From an uncultured Selenomonadaceae bacterium (GTDB lineage Bacteria; Bacillota; Negativicutes; Selenomonadales; Selenomonadaceae), in NCBI GenBank assembly GCA_910579115.1, contig CAJTSO010000005.1:1-36667 (forward strand): a stretch of 36,667 nt of DNA, written 5' to 3'. The position numbers and the translations under genes were made by a program. This document shows positions 16,327 to 24,514 of the stretch, in pieces. The stretch's first letter is position 1; every line of letters begins with the position of its first letter. Under the pieces are notes generated by a model that did not search any database, was not told the DNA's origin, and saw only the letters and a list, made by a program, of their open reading frames with translations.

Positions 16327-16534
16327 GTACGCACCTTTTTATTACTATGCACTTGCAATTGAATGTGTTATCATAAGGCCGTGATTCAGGAAATGCCACA
16401 GGCATTTTCCTTCCTGCTTGCGTTCAACGACGATGGAGATATTAACTTCCCCGTAGCAGCTAATACGGAAACCAACCTGTGCCAGATTGAAGCGGGGGAC
16501 ATTTTAGCCGTTACGGGGGCAACCGGAGGTGATG

Positions 16535-16873
16535 ATGATGAAAACAAAAGAGGAGCTGCCGGTATGCCCGGTAGCCGCCGCCGTCGGCCTGATCGGCGGA
16601 AAATGGAAGCTGCTGGTTCTGAGGAATCTGCGGACAAGACCCTGGCGGTTCAACGAACTGCGCCGGGACCTGGAAGGGATTTCCCAAAAGGTTTTGACCG
16701 ACAGCCTGCACCAGATGATGGAGGACGGTCTGGTCTACCGCCACGATTACCGGGAGCTGCCCCTGAGGGTGGAATACGGCCTCACGGACCTGGGCAGGGA
16801 AATGCTGCCGATTATCGATGCCCTGGCTGATTTTGGAAATCATTATAAATCGGTAGCTAAGGACCAGCGCTGA
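16535..16873 (+). CDS. HxlR-family winged-helix transcriptional regulator
   Basis: About 112 aa. It shows the full HxlR pattern: an N-terminal CP (Cys near residue 11), LIGGKWKLLVLRNL, RFNELRRDLEGISQKVLTDSL, a DGLVYR wing and VEYGLTDLGREMLPII. The conserved N-terminal Cys is the redox-sensing residue in several characterised members. The start is ambiguous: tandem ATGs lie at 16532, 16535 and 16538 after GGAGG at 16525-16529. It is divergent from the cupin gene, the usual arrangement of HxlR proteins with their target. Bases 16363-16530 also read open in one frame with no match I recognise. Confidence 0.88.
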   Translation: MMKTKEELPVCPVAAAVGLIGGKWKLLVLRNLRTRPWRFNELRRDLEGISQKVLTDSLHQMMEDGLVYRHDYRELPLRVEYGLTDLGREMLPIIDALADFGNHYKSVAKDQR

Positions 16874-16922
16874 TAATCGTCAAAGGTTTGGATTTTATTT
16901 TGCGACACATAGAGGCAGTATT

Positions 16923-18038
16923 TTGAATTACAACGATTTTGCAGCCCGGCTGGGCAACCTGGAGGACAGCCGCCTGCCCCACGTTTTTCTCCTCTGCGGA
17001 GAAGAAACCTACTTCACCGACAAGGCGGCGAAGCTCCTGGTGGACAGGCTGCTTCCCTCGGCCCGGGAGCGGGCTGACGGGCTGGTTCAGCTGGAGGGGG
17101 CGAACGATCCCCAGACGCTGGAGCAGGAAATAAGCGCCGTCCCCTTCTTTGGGGACAGGCTGGTGGTGCTGGTAAAGCAGTCAAAAATTTTTGGAGACAA
17201 AAGGAAGCCCGGCCGGGAGGATGAGGGAGAGGGCAGGGATAAGAAACCCAGCCGGTCGGACAAAGCGATGGAAAGCCTGCTGGCCGCCATCGCCGATATG
17301 CCGGAAACAAATTACGTGATATTCCGGCAGAATGCAGTCCCCGATAAAAGAAAAAAGGTTTACAAGGTCCTGGAAAAAGCGGGAATGGTCATGGAAGCGG
17401 CGCCCCTGCGTCCTTGGCAGGCGGCGGATTGGCTGGCGGCTGACCTGAGCCATCGGGGATTCCGCCTTGAGCCGGCGGCCTATGAATACCTGACGGGAAT
17501 GTTATCGGCCCTCCATGAAGTGCCACTGGGCTATTTGTCCGGGGAGCTGGACAAGCTGGAGCTGTTCCTGGCGGCCCAAGGAATCCGGCCGGGGGCTGGC
17601 CGGGGACTGACCATCATCTCAACAGAACAGGTAAAAGCCTCTTTCTCCAAGCTGCCGGAGATATCCGGCTTTGCCATAATGACCGCTATTGATGAAGGAC
17701 GGGGAGCCGATGCCCTGCGGCTGTTTGCTGAAGAACTCAAAGGAGGATCTTACCTTCCGGTCATCGCCGGTATGCTGGTCCGCCGGGTGCGGGAATATCT
17801 TACCGCCAAGGCGTTGCTGAAGCGGGGCCTGAGAGGCCGGGAACTGTCTCAGGCCCTGGGCCAGCAAAAATTTTACCCGAATATCATCAACCAGCTGATC
17901 CGGACAGTGAACAACAAGGAGGAATCCCTGCTCCGCAGGGTGTTCCTGGATCTGGCCGAAGCGGATTACCGCCTGAAAACAGGAAAGGGAGGGCCGGAGC
18001 TGCTGGAGGCGGCCATCATTGCATTGGCAAAGGGCTAA
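16923..18038 (+). CDS. holA: DNA polymerase III delta subunit
   Basis: 371 aa clamp-loader delta subunit that opens the beta clamp. The N-terminal HVFLLCGEETYFTDKAAKLL and the FFGDRLVVLVKQSKIF stretch are characteristic of HolA, and the C-terminal helical region (GQQKFYPNIINQL, AEADYRLKTG) is typical of the family. The best start is TTG at 16923 after AGAGGC, since the conserved sequence begins at once with NYNDF. A Lys/Arg/Glu-rich insertion (GDKRKPGREDEGEGRDKKPSRSD, given here in part) lies at about residues 97-120. No promoter is obvious; it may be read from the hxlR side. Confidence 0.9.
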   Translation: MNYNDFAARLGNLEDSRLPHVFLLCGEETYFTDKAAKLLVDRLLPSARERADGLVQLEGANDPQTLEQEISAVPFFGDRLVVLVKQSKIFGDKRKPGREDEGEGRDKKPSRSDKAMESLLAAIADMPETNYVIFRQNAVPDKRKKVYKVLEKAGMVMEAAPLRPWQAADWLAADLSHRGFRLEPAAYEYLTGMLSALHEVPLGYLSGELDKLELFLAAQGIRPGAGRGLTIISTEQVKASFSKLPEISGFAIMTAIDEGRGADALRLFAEELKGGSYLPVIAGMLVRRVREYLTAKALLKRGLRGRELSQALGQQKFYPNIINQLIRTVNNKEESLLRRVFLDLAEADYRLKTGKGGPELLEAAIIALAKG

Positions 18039-18048
18039 CAATCGGTCT

Positions 18049-18250
18049 AGTAGGCTCCCCTGTAGGGGAGCTGTCGCTGAAAGCGACTGAGGGGTAACCT
18101 ATAATCGGTCTAATAGGCTCCCCTCTAGGGGAGCTGGCGGCGAAGCCGACTGAGGGGTGACATAATAAGCAAGATATTTATCTAATCTGTCACCCCTCCG
18201 GCTTGACTAACTCACTTAGGGAGTCGCACTCCGGCCACTTCCCCTGTAAG
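18049..18250. repeat. Repeat cluster: two family A units plus a shortened repeat B
   Basis: A units at about 18051-18096 and 18114-18162 share GGCTCCCCT(G/C)TAGGGGAGCTG, a GAAGC/GAAAGC centre and ACTGAGGGGT(A/G)AC. At 18189-18250 an inverted unit begins GTCACCCCTCCGGCTTGACTA and matches repeat B at both ends but lacks the middle of about 95 bases. This fills most of the gap between holA and the tRNA. Confidence 0.8.
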
Positions 18251-18321
18251 AGAGAACTTTGACCTCCCAAATGAGAAAAAATCCCTGCGGAGACTCCAGC
18301 GGCTCTGCCGTCATAATCTCC

Positions 18322-18350
18322 TTGACAAGGAATAGCAAGGTAGATATAAT
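18322..18350 (+). promoter_or_regulatory. Consensus promoter of tRNA-Thr
   Basis: TTGACA (18322-18327), a 17-base spacer, then TATAAT (18345-18350). It is a perfect match to consensus, 14 bases before the tRNA. Confidence 0.9.
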
Positions 18351-18364
18351 ACTTTTGTTATATT

Positions 18365-18440
18365 GCTGATGTAGCTCAGTCGGTAGAGCAGCTCATTCGT
18401 AATGAGCGGGTCGTAGGTTCGATTCCTATCATCAGCTCCA
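18365..18440 (+). tRNA. tRNA-Thr (anticodon CGT), with encoded CCA
   Basis: 76 bases. The acceptor stem GCTGATG pairs with CATCAGC, followed by T and CCA. The D-arm is GCTCAGTCGGTAGAGC. The anticodon stem GCTCA/TGAGC encloses loop TTCGTAA, so the anticodon is CGT (reads ACG, Thr). The T-arm is GTAGG-TTCGATT-CCTAT. The gene is intact, but its 3' half from 18407 is duplicated at 24748. Confidence 0.97.
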
Positions 18441-18479
18441 GAGAAATCAAAGCCCCCGAGAAATCGGGGGCTTTTTCAT
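18407..18479 (+). repeat. Left 73-bp direct repeat (attachment-site-like) over the tRNA-Thr 3' end and terminator
   Basis: Starts CGGGTCGTAGG in the variable/T-arm region and ends TTTTTCAT after the terminator. It is identical base for base to 24748-24820. Flanking bases differ on both sides (AATGAG before and CTGCCG after here; TGCGA before and ATAAAA after on the right). Confidence 0.92.
18449..18476 (+). terminator. Rho-independent terminator of tRNA-Thr
   Basis: AAAGCCCCCGA, loop GAAA, TCGGGGGCTTT, then TT. It begins 8 bases after the CCA end. Confidence 0.92.
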
Positions 18480-18555
18480 CTGCCGTACTCTATTTCATCT
18501 CATACCGGCAAATCGTGATTGAGAGCGGAAATACATTACACCAGATGTTTTTAGT

Positions 18556-18565
18556 AGAGCGCTCT
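18556..18565. promoter_or_regulatory. Distal GAGCGCTC palindrome upstream of cas12a
   Basis: AGAGCGCTCT, a perfect 10-base palindrome sharing the GAGCGCTC core with 18700-18711. The gap 18480-18799 before cas12a otherwise holds only the promoter and the second palindrome; I see no gene in it. Confidence 0.35.
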
Positions 18566-18658
18566 CCAAAAAAATATTTCACAGAGTACGATTATTGGCA
18601 TTGCGGATGGGTTATTCTAAAACCGCTGAACCACCGCTACAAAATATGACGGTTAAAA

Positions 18659-18687
18659 TTGCGGAGCAATTCCCGGCGGAGTATAAT
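18659..18687 (+). promoter_or_regulatory. Likely promoter of the cas operon
   Basis: TTGCGG (18659-18664), a 17-base spacer, then TATAAT (18682-18687). A second TATAAT follows at 18689-18694. It lies about 110 bases before the cas12a ATG. Confidence 0.55.
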
Positions 18688-18699
18688 GTATAATGGATA

Positions 18700-18711
18700 A
18701 GGAGCGCTCCT
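18700..18711. promoter_or_regulatory. Promoter-proximal palindrome at the expected cas12a transcription start
   Basis: AGGAGCGCTCCT, a perfect 12-base palindrome 6-17 bases after the -10 elements, where a repressor would block initiation. It shares its core with the palindrome 145 bases upstream. Confidence 0.4.
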
Positions 18712-18799
18712 GCTTTAATTAAAAGCACACTTTTGTCAGATATGAAAACGGTGGAATAGCTGATATAAGGCAAAATTCATTTGAAAGGATGAAAGCACC

Positions 18800-21700
18800 A
18801 TGGCCCTTTTTTCTGAAAATTTCGTAGGATGTTACCCCGTATCAAAGACTCTGAAATTTGAGCTGAGACCTGTTCCTGAAACAAAGGCTTATTTGGATGA
18901 TGACAACTGTCCCCTTTTGGCGGGCGATTTAGAACGGGACAAAGCGTACCCTGTCGTGAAGGAATTGCTGGACAAATACTATCGGTATTTCATTGACATT
19001 TGTCTGAAAGATAAGAAGCTTTCCCCGGAAACTATAGACGAAGCGTATCAGGCATACAGTTCCCATGACGAAAAGTCGCAGAAGGCGCTGAAGGCAGCCA
19101 GCCAAAAACTCCGCAAAGAAGTGGCAGGTTTTTTCGATAAGAAAACCCGAGAAACCTATTGTCTGGATAAATACAGCAACCTTCTCGTGCTGGATAAGAA
19201 AAACGACAACAAGGAAAAGGGAACTCCCAAAACCATTCCCTCTGTACTGAAGAAATGGCTGGAAAATGAATCCGGCTTCTCCGAGAAAGAAGTAGAAAAA
19301 TATTCTCAGGCGGTTCAGACATTTAACGGATTTACAACCTATTTTATTAGTTATAAGGAAAACCGGGAAAATATGTTTTCCTCTGAGGAAAAGGCCTCGG
19401 CTATCAGCTATCGGGTCGTAAACCAGAATATGCTCAGATTTTTCTCCAATGTCGAAAACTTTGAAAATATTAAGAAGAAGTATCCAGATTTGTACCAAAC
19501 CCTGAAGGAGTTTGAGGAGAGCTTTGTTCCCGCTGCTTACAGCTCCCTGCTGAGCCAGGCCGGGATTGACGATTACAATTACCGAGTTATCGGACGCCCG
19601 GCGGAGGATGAAGACTTTGCCGGTGTGAACAGGCTTATTAACGAATACCGCCAGAAAAACGCTGTCCGAAATCGCAATCTGCCGGTTATGGTCACGCTGT
19701 ACAAGCAGATTCTCAGTGACCGTGAGAACGGCTTCGGGCGGGATATTTTGGCCAGTGATAGCGAGGCAAAGGAATATATACGGGGAAAATACAGCAAAGC
19801 CTATGATACAGCTTGCCAACTGACTGTTTTTGTCAATAATTATATTCTCACCGAGGACTTGGATACGGTATATGTGAAAACTCAGCACTTAAAGGACATA
19901 TCCCAGAGCATTTTCGGCGAATGGAGCGTCCTGGATGACGCCATAAATAATGGGGGAATCGACAGTAAAATAATCAGCCTTAAAGCTCTGGCGGAAGCCT
20001 TTGAAAAATACTGCAGCGCCCTCGACCCGGATATGGCTCAAAAATATCGGGATGCTTTCTCCCTGAAAGAATACCTGAAGAATCCTCCTGCGGTAGAACC
20101 TCGGCTGCCGGAAACCGCGGAAAAAGTAACGGCTTACAAACCCGCTATGGACGAACTTATCAGTCTGATAAGATTCTATAAGCCCTTCTACCTTTATGAC
20201 GGGAAAAAGAGGCTGCAGGTACCGGCAGAAGGGATGGATTTCAGCAATGAGTTCGATAAATATTTTGAAGATTTGAAAGAATTTTCCCATGCCTATGACA
20301 AGGTAAGGAATTTTGCCACGAAGAAACCCTATTCCGTGGAGAAAATCAAGCTGAATTTCAACCAGCCAACCCTGCTAGACGGCTGGGACGTAAATAAAGA
20401 AAAAGAGAATGCTTCTTTCCTGTTTGTGAAAGAAGGCAAATATTACCTCGGCATTGCCGATAAGAGCGACAAAAATCTTTTCGACCGTTCCAGGGACGCC
20501 GTAAAAGAGGCCTTGACCTTGACCTGTGGTGAAGACTACTACGAAAAGGTCCAGTACAAACAGCTCCCAAATATTCGCATGAATCTGCCAAGGATTGTTT
20601 TCAAGCCAAAATGGGAAAAGGTGTTTGCTCCGATTATCACGGAGAGAATTTCGGCTATAGAGAAGGAAAAACTTTACACGGCTGGAGCCAACGACAGGCA
20701 GGCTGTAATTGAATGGATCGACTTCGTGAAGTCTGTCTTAGCGCTTCACTCCGAGTGGAACAACTACTTCCAGTTCAAATTTAAGGAAACCTCGGCATAT
20801 AAAAATACAAAAGAATTTTATGATGATCTGGATAATCAGGCGTATATCCTGTCCAAAATAAAGATAAATGCCTCGTACATCCACAAGCTTGTCCGGGAGC
20901 GAAAGCTCTACCTCTTCCAAATCTACTGCAAGGACTTCTCCGACAAAAAGAAAAAGACCGGCGCCGACAACCTGCACACTATGTACTGGAGGTGCCTCTT
21001 TAGTGACGAAAACCTGGCGGCGCTGGCCCAGGGACAGGCGCCGATTATCAAGCTCAACGGAAAAGCGGAAATATTCCTCAGGGAGCCTTCTCTGAAATAC
21101 GAGGCGACCCACCCTAAAAACCAGCCGGTTGCCAATAAAAATCCCCTGAACAGCAAAAGGGAAAGTCTTTTCAGCTACGACCTGGCAAAAAACCGCCGCT
21201 TTACGGAGCGGAAGCTCTTTTTCCACTGTCCGCTGACGATTAACTTCCGCACTGCCGCCGAAGGGGCGCGGTCATTCAACGAAAGGGTAAACCGGTTCGT
21301 GGAAAACAATCCTGACATCCGCATTATCGGGATAGACCGGGGGGAAAGGCATCTGCTTTATTACACCGTGATAAACCAGTCGGGAAAGATTCTGGAACAG
21401 GGCTCCCTGAATAAAATCAGCAGCGACTACCGGACCCCGGAAGGCGCAGAAGTCGAGAAGGTCACCGATTATCACGAGCTTTTGAACCGCAAAGAAGGGG
21501 ACAGGCGCGCAGCCCGGCAGACCTGGGACACGATAGAGAATATCAAGGAACTGAAGGAGGGCTACCTTTCGCAGGTCGTCCACAAGCTGACGACTCTTAT
21601 GATTAAACATAATGCCGTGGTGGTTTTGGAAAACCTGAATCAGAATTTCAAGCGCAGCCGCATAAAGGTAGAAAAACAAGTCTATCAGAAGTTTGAAAAG

Positions 21701-22519
21701 GCCCTTATCGACAAGCTAAACTATCTTGTCTTTAAGGACCGCCCCTACGGCGCCCCTGGATCATACGCCAACGGGCTGCAGCTGACAGCGCCCTTTGAAA
21801 GCTTTGATCGCCTGGGGAAACAGACCGGCGCGCTCTATTATGTGGTGCCTTCATATACCTCCCATATAGACCCGAAAACCGGCTTTGTAAACCTTCTCGG
21901 GGCAAAGCTTCGCTATGAAAGCGTTGTGAAAGCGCAGGAAACGATGAAGAAAATCGGCAGCTTCAAATTCAACCCGGAGAGAAATTGGTTTGAAATTTCC
22001 TTTGATTACGGGGACTTCGGCATAGAAATGGCGCATCCTCAATGGACAGCCTGCACCCACGGGGATGCCTACTGGGGATACAACCCCAAAGAGAAGCGGG
22101 CCGTTTCCTACGATGTGACCGAAGAAATAAAGAAGCTTTTAACCGAGTACGGGATTGACTACGGAACAGGGGCTGATATAAAGGAGGCAGCCATCCGACA
22201 GACAAAACCTGCTTTTTGGAAAACGCTGTTCTATATGCTGAAACTGGCCCTTCAGCTGCGAAATACCGTGGCCGGGACAGACAATGAAAACGATTACATT
22301 CTTTCTCCCGTGGAGTACGAAGCAGGAAAATTTTTCGATTCCCGCAAAGCCGGAGAGGATGAACCGCAAAATGCCGACGCAAACGGCGCTTATCATATTG
22401 CCATGAAAGGACTGCAGGCGCTTCGGCGCATCGAAGACGGCAAGGTGAACAAATTTCCGAAGAATGGGGAAAGAAAGGCCTGGCTTGCCTTCATGCAAAA
22501 CAGGGAATATCTGAAATAG
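18800..22519 (+). CDS. cas12a: CRISPR-associated endonuclease Cas12a (Cpf1), type V-A effector
   Basis: 1239 aa, within the Cas12a length range. Cas12a processes its own pre-crRNA and cuts DNA next to T-rich PAMs using one RuvC site. RuvC-I Asp is D846 in IGIDRGERHLLYY, RuvC-II Glu is E944 in VVVLENLNQNFK, and RuvC-III Asp is D1193 in NADANGAYHIAMKG. The Nuc-domain Arg is R1182 in FFDSRK. The crRNA-processing triad aligns with FnCas12a H843/K852/K869 as H771, K780 and K797 (THPKNQPVANK, YDLAK). KLNFN at 517-521 followed by LLDGWDVNKE marks the WED/PAM-interacting region. The start MALFSENFVGCYPVSKTLKFEL is typical; AGGA at 18786-18789 precedes it. All catalytic residues are intact. Base composition is visibly more AT-rich than the host backbone. 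First gene of the cas12a-cas4-cas1-cas2 operon. Confidence 0.98.
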   Translation: MALFSENFVGCYPVSKTLKFELRPVPETKAYLDDDNCPLLAGDLERDKAYPVVKELLDKYYRYFIDICLKDKKLSPETIDEAYQAYSSHDEKSQKALKAASQKLRKEVAGFFDKKTRETYCLDKYSNLLVLDKKNDNKEKGTPKTIPSVLKKWLENESGFSEKEVEKYSQAVQTFNGFTTYFISYKENRENMFSSEEKASAISYRVVNQNMLRFFSNVENFENIKKKYPDLYQTLKEFEESFVPAAYSSLLSQAGIDDYNYRVIGRPAEDEDFAGVNRLINEYRQKNAVRNRNLPVMVTLYKQILSDRENGFGRDILASDSEAKEYIRGKYSKAYDTACQLTVFVNNYILTEDLDTVYVKTQHLKDISQSIFGEWSVLDDAINNGGIDSKIISLKALAEAFEKYCSALDPDMAQKYRDAFSLKEYLKNPPAVEPRLPETAEKVTAYKPAMDELISLIRFYKPFYLYDGKKRLQVPAEGMDFSNEFDKYFEDLKEFSHAYDKVRNFATKKPYSVEKIKLNFNQPTLLDGWDVNKEKENASFLFVKEGKYYLGIADKSDKNLFDRSRDAVKEALTLTCGEDYYEKVQYKQLPNIRMNLPRIVFKPKWEKVFAPIITERISAIEKEKLYTAGANDRQAVIEWIDFVKSVLALHSEWNNYFQFKFKETSAYKNTKEFYDDLDNQAYILSKIKINASYIHKLVRERKLYLFQIYCKDFSDKKKKTGADNLHTMYWRCLFSDENLAALAQGQAPIIKLNGKAEIFLREPSLKYEATHPKNQPVANKNPLNSKRESLFSYDLAKNRRFTERKLFFHCPLTINFRTAAEGARSFNERVNRFVENNPDIRIIGIDRGERHLLYYTVINQSGKILEQGSLNKISSDYRTPEGAEVEKVTDYHELLNRKEGDRRAARQTWDTIENIKELKEGYLSQVVHKLTTLMIKHNAVVVLENLNQNFKRSRIKVEKQVYQKFEKALIDKLNYLVFKDRPYGAPGSYANGLQLTAPFESFDRLGKQTGALYYVVPSYTSHIDPKTGFVNLLGAKLRYESVVKAQETMKKIGSFKFNPERNWFEISFDYGDFGIEMAHPQWTACTHGDAYWGYNPKEKRAVSYDVTEEIKKLLTEYGIDYGTGADIKEAAIRQTKPAFWKTLFYMLKLALQLRNTVAGTDNENDYILSPVEYEAGKFFDSRKAGEDEPQNADANGAYHIAMKGLQALRRIEDGKVNKFPKNGERKAWLAFMQNREYLK

Positions 22520-22562
22520 AAATGCTGTAAAGCTGTTCAGCCGGGGGGAGGGAAGGCAGGAA

Positions 22563-23120
22563 ATGGATGACTACATAATCTTCTCCTGGCTGAATGACTA
22601 CATTTTCTGTCCGATTTCCATATATTTTCATCAGCTGTACGGTGACAAAAAGCCCACCCTCGTACAGAACAGGAGTCAGCTCGAGGGAGCGTGGGCTCAT
22701 AGCGCAGTGGACGAGGGAAGATATTCGACACGGAAAGATGTTTTGCAGGGGGCATTTGTCATTTGTGAAAAATACCGGCTGTTTGGCCGGATTGATGTTT
22801 TTGACATAAAAAACGGCGTACTGACCGAACGCAAGAAAAAGATTTCTCAAGTATATGACGGTTATATCTTCCAATTGTACGCCCAGTATTTCTCCCTGCT
22901 GGAAATGGGATACAAAGTAAATCAGATCCGCTTTCATTCCCTGAGCGACAACAGGAACTATATAATTCCCTTCCCGGAGGAATCTCCCCTGATGCTGGCC
23001 AAGTTTGAACGGACAATTGCGGAAATCAGAAGCTTCAGGCTTGAAGAATATATTCAGCAGAATCGGGCGAAATGCCTGCATTGTATATATGAACCTGCTT
23101 GCGACAGGACACTGCTATGA
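22563..23120 (+). CDS. cas4: CRISPR-associated exonuclease Cas4
   Basis: 185 aa RecB-like nuclease that selects and trims PAM-containing prespacers before Cas1-Cas2 integration. The iron-sulfur cysteines are C16 and C171, C174, C180 (CLHCIYEPAC). The nuclease core is present: H46, D78 in FGRIDVF, E89 and K91 in LTERKKK, and Q104 in the QLYAQY helix. The GGGGGGAGGG stretch and AGGA lie before the ATG, which is 43 bases after cas12a. Its TGA overlaps the cas1 ATG (ATGA), indicating coupled translation. Confidence 0.95.
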   Translation: MDDYIIFSWLNDYIFCPISIYFHQLYGDKKPTLVQNRSQLEGAWAHSAVDEGRYSTRKDVLQGAFVICEKYRLFGRIDVFDIKNGVLTERKKKISQVYDGYIFQLYAQYFSLLEMGYKVNQIRFHSLSDNRNYIIPFPEESPLMLAKFERTIAEIRSFRLEEYIQQNRAKCLHCIYEPACDRTLL

Positions 23121-24079
23121 TAAATTCACCGGAATTTGAAAAGAAGCAGATTGTGTTTGCTTTTCTATGTGACGGAGAAAAGGTATCCTTTGCCAATGAC
23201 AACCTTATAGTAAAGGACAGCAGCGGGAAAATTAAGCACCAGTCAACCTGCTACCGTCTATACCTGCTGTTTATCATCGGCCACATCTCTGTTACCAGTG
23301 GAATCCTTCAAAAAGCGCACAAATTCGGCTTTATGATTATATTGATGAATCATTCCCTGAAAGTATATGAGGTTCTGGGCGGACACATGGAAGGAAATGT
23401 ACTGTTGCGCCGGAAACAGTATTCGTACACGGGACTGGAGCTGGGGAAATGGATCATTCGCAATAAAGTTGAGAATTACCGGAGGCTTCTTCAGCAGGAA
23501 CGAAACAAAAGAGGAGAACTGTTGGCGGCGATTTCGACTTTGAAATCTTATGAGGAGCGCATTGGCTCGCACAATGGATATTTGGCAGAGCTCCTCGGCC
23601 TGGAAGGATTGGCGGCCAGATTGTTCTTTTCTCAATATTATATCGATGCCGATTGGCACGGCAGAAAACCAAGGATTAAACCAGACTATATAAACAGCGC
23701 TCTCGATATTGGTTATACGATATTGTTTAATTTCATTGACTCCCTGCTCAACGTATACGGCTTTGACACGTACTGCGGGGTACTGCACAAGGAATTCTAC
23801 ATGAGGAAATCTTTGGTATGCGACCTTATGGAGCCATTTCGCTTTTTGGTGGACAAGCAGGTAAGGAAATCTGTCAATCTCAGACAATGTATCCCTGATG
23901 ATTTTGAAGTGATTAACGGCAGATATATCCTGAAATGGAAAAAGAATCCTTCGTATGTAAGGTTTTTAATTCAGCCGATTTTGGAAAACAAAATGGGAAT
24001 TTTCAGGTATATCCAGAGCTATTACCGAGCGTTCATGAAGGGAAAAAAGGCGGAAGATTTTCCCAGATTTTTTCTGTAG
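23117..24079 (+). CDS. cas1: CRISPR-associated integrase Cas1
   Basis: 320 aa from ATG 23117. Cas1 with Cas2 integrates new spacers at the leader end. The metal-binding residues are E163 (LLGLEGLAARLFF), H224 (GVLHKEFY) and D236 (VCDLMEPFR), all present. I chose the ATG that overlaps the cas4 stop in an ATGA junction; a TTG at 23099 would add six residues and sits inside cas4 without a better ribosome site. The N-terminal beta domain starts near residue 10 (IVFAFLCDG). The adaptation module therefore looks functional. Confidence 0.95.
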   Translation: MINSPEFEKKQIVFAFLCDGEKVSFANDNLIVKDSSGKIKHQSTCYRLYLLFIIGHISVTSGILQKAHKFGFMIILMNHSLKVYEVLGGHMEGNVLLRRKQYSYTGLELGKWIIRNKVENYRRLLQQERNKRGELLAAISTLKSYEERIGSHNGYLAELLGLEGLAARLFFSQYYIDADWHGRKPRIKPDYINSALDIGYTILFNFIDSLLNVYGFDTYCGVLHKEFYMRKSLVCDLMEPFRFLVDKQVRKSVNLRQCIPDDFEVINGRYILKWKKNPSYVRFLIQPILENKMGIFRYIQSYYRAFMKGKKAEDFPRFFL

Positions 24080-24090
24080 GGGAGATTTAC

Positions 24091-24363
24091 ATGGTACTGG
24101 TCAGCTATGATATAAGCGATAACAAGCTGCGGACAAAATTCAATAAATTTATCCGAAAATTTGGAGGACGGCTCCAATTTTCTCTGTATGAGATAGAGAA
24201 CAGCCCGGCTATTCTGGACAATATTGTTTCAGAAATACGAAATAATTTTGAGACAAAGTTTTCCGAGGAAGACAGCGTGATGATTATAACACTGTCCTCC
24301 AGCTGCACTATTGAGACCTACGGATATGCGAGGCATAACAATGAAGAATTGATAATTGTTTAG
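24091..24363 (+). CDS. cas2: CRISPR-associated protein Cas2
   Basis: 90 aa ferredoxin-like protein that dimerises to bridge two Cas1 dimers. The N-terminal strand MVLVSYDISDNKLRTKF has the conserved Asp at position 7; RLQFSLYEIE and VMIITLSSS follow as expected for the fold. The ATG at 24091 follows GGGGAG, 11 bases after the cas1 stop. The frame is open further upstream inside cas1, but that extension is not Cas2-like. Confidence 0.93.
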   Translation: MVLVSYDISDNKLRTKFNKFIRKFGGRLQFSLYEIENSPAILDNIVSEIRNNFETKFSEEDSVMIITLSSSCTIETYGYARHNNEELIIV

Positions 24364-24514
24364 CAGATTCAATTTTTACTTGCAAACCGGGGTCTTAATG
24401 TGGTTTAATTGCTTGAGAAGAGAGGTTTTGGTCTTTGATGGTTGACTTTAGGGGCGTTTGTTCAGCAAATAAAGGTGGTTTTGGGCAGTTTTTTCTGCGA
24501 TTTCCTCAAGATGG
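24364..24514 (+). promoter_or_regulatory. CRISPR leader
   Basis: 151 bases between the cas2 stop and the first repeat, T-rich and non-coding. It contains TTGACT at 24442-24447, but no convincing -10 element at the right spacing, so the array may be transcribed from an unrecognised promoter or from the cas operon. Confidence 0.6.

Noticed and set aside
18480..18799. Possible tracrRNA or anti-repeat upstream of cas12a
   Set aside because: No sequence complementary to the repeat was seen there, and type V-A systems do not need a tracrRNA.
23099..23116. TTG start for cas1 six codons upstream
   Set aside because: The ATG at 23117 forms a standard ATGA overlap with the cas4 stop and is the better start.
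23935..24090. In-frame upstream extension of cas2
   Set aside because: It lies inside cas1 in another frame. Cas2 homology starts at the ATG at 24091 with its own GGGGAG site.
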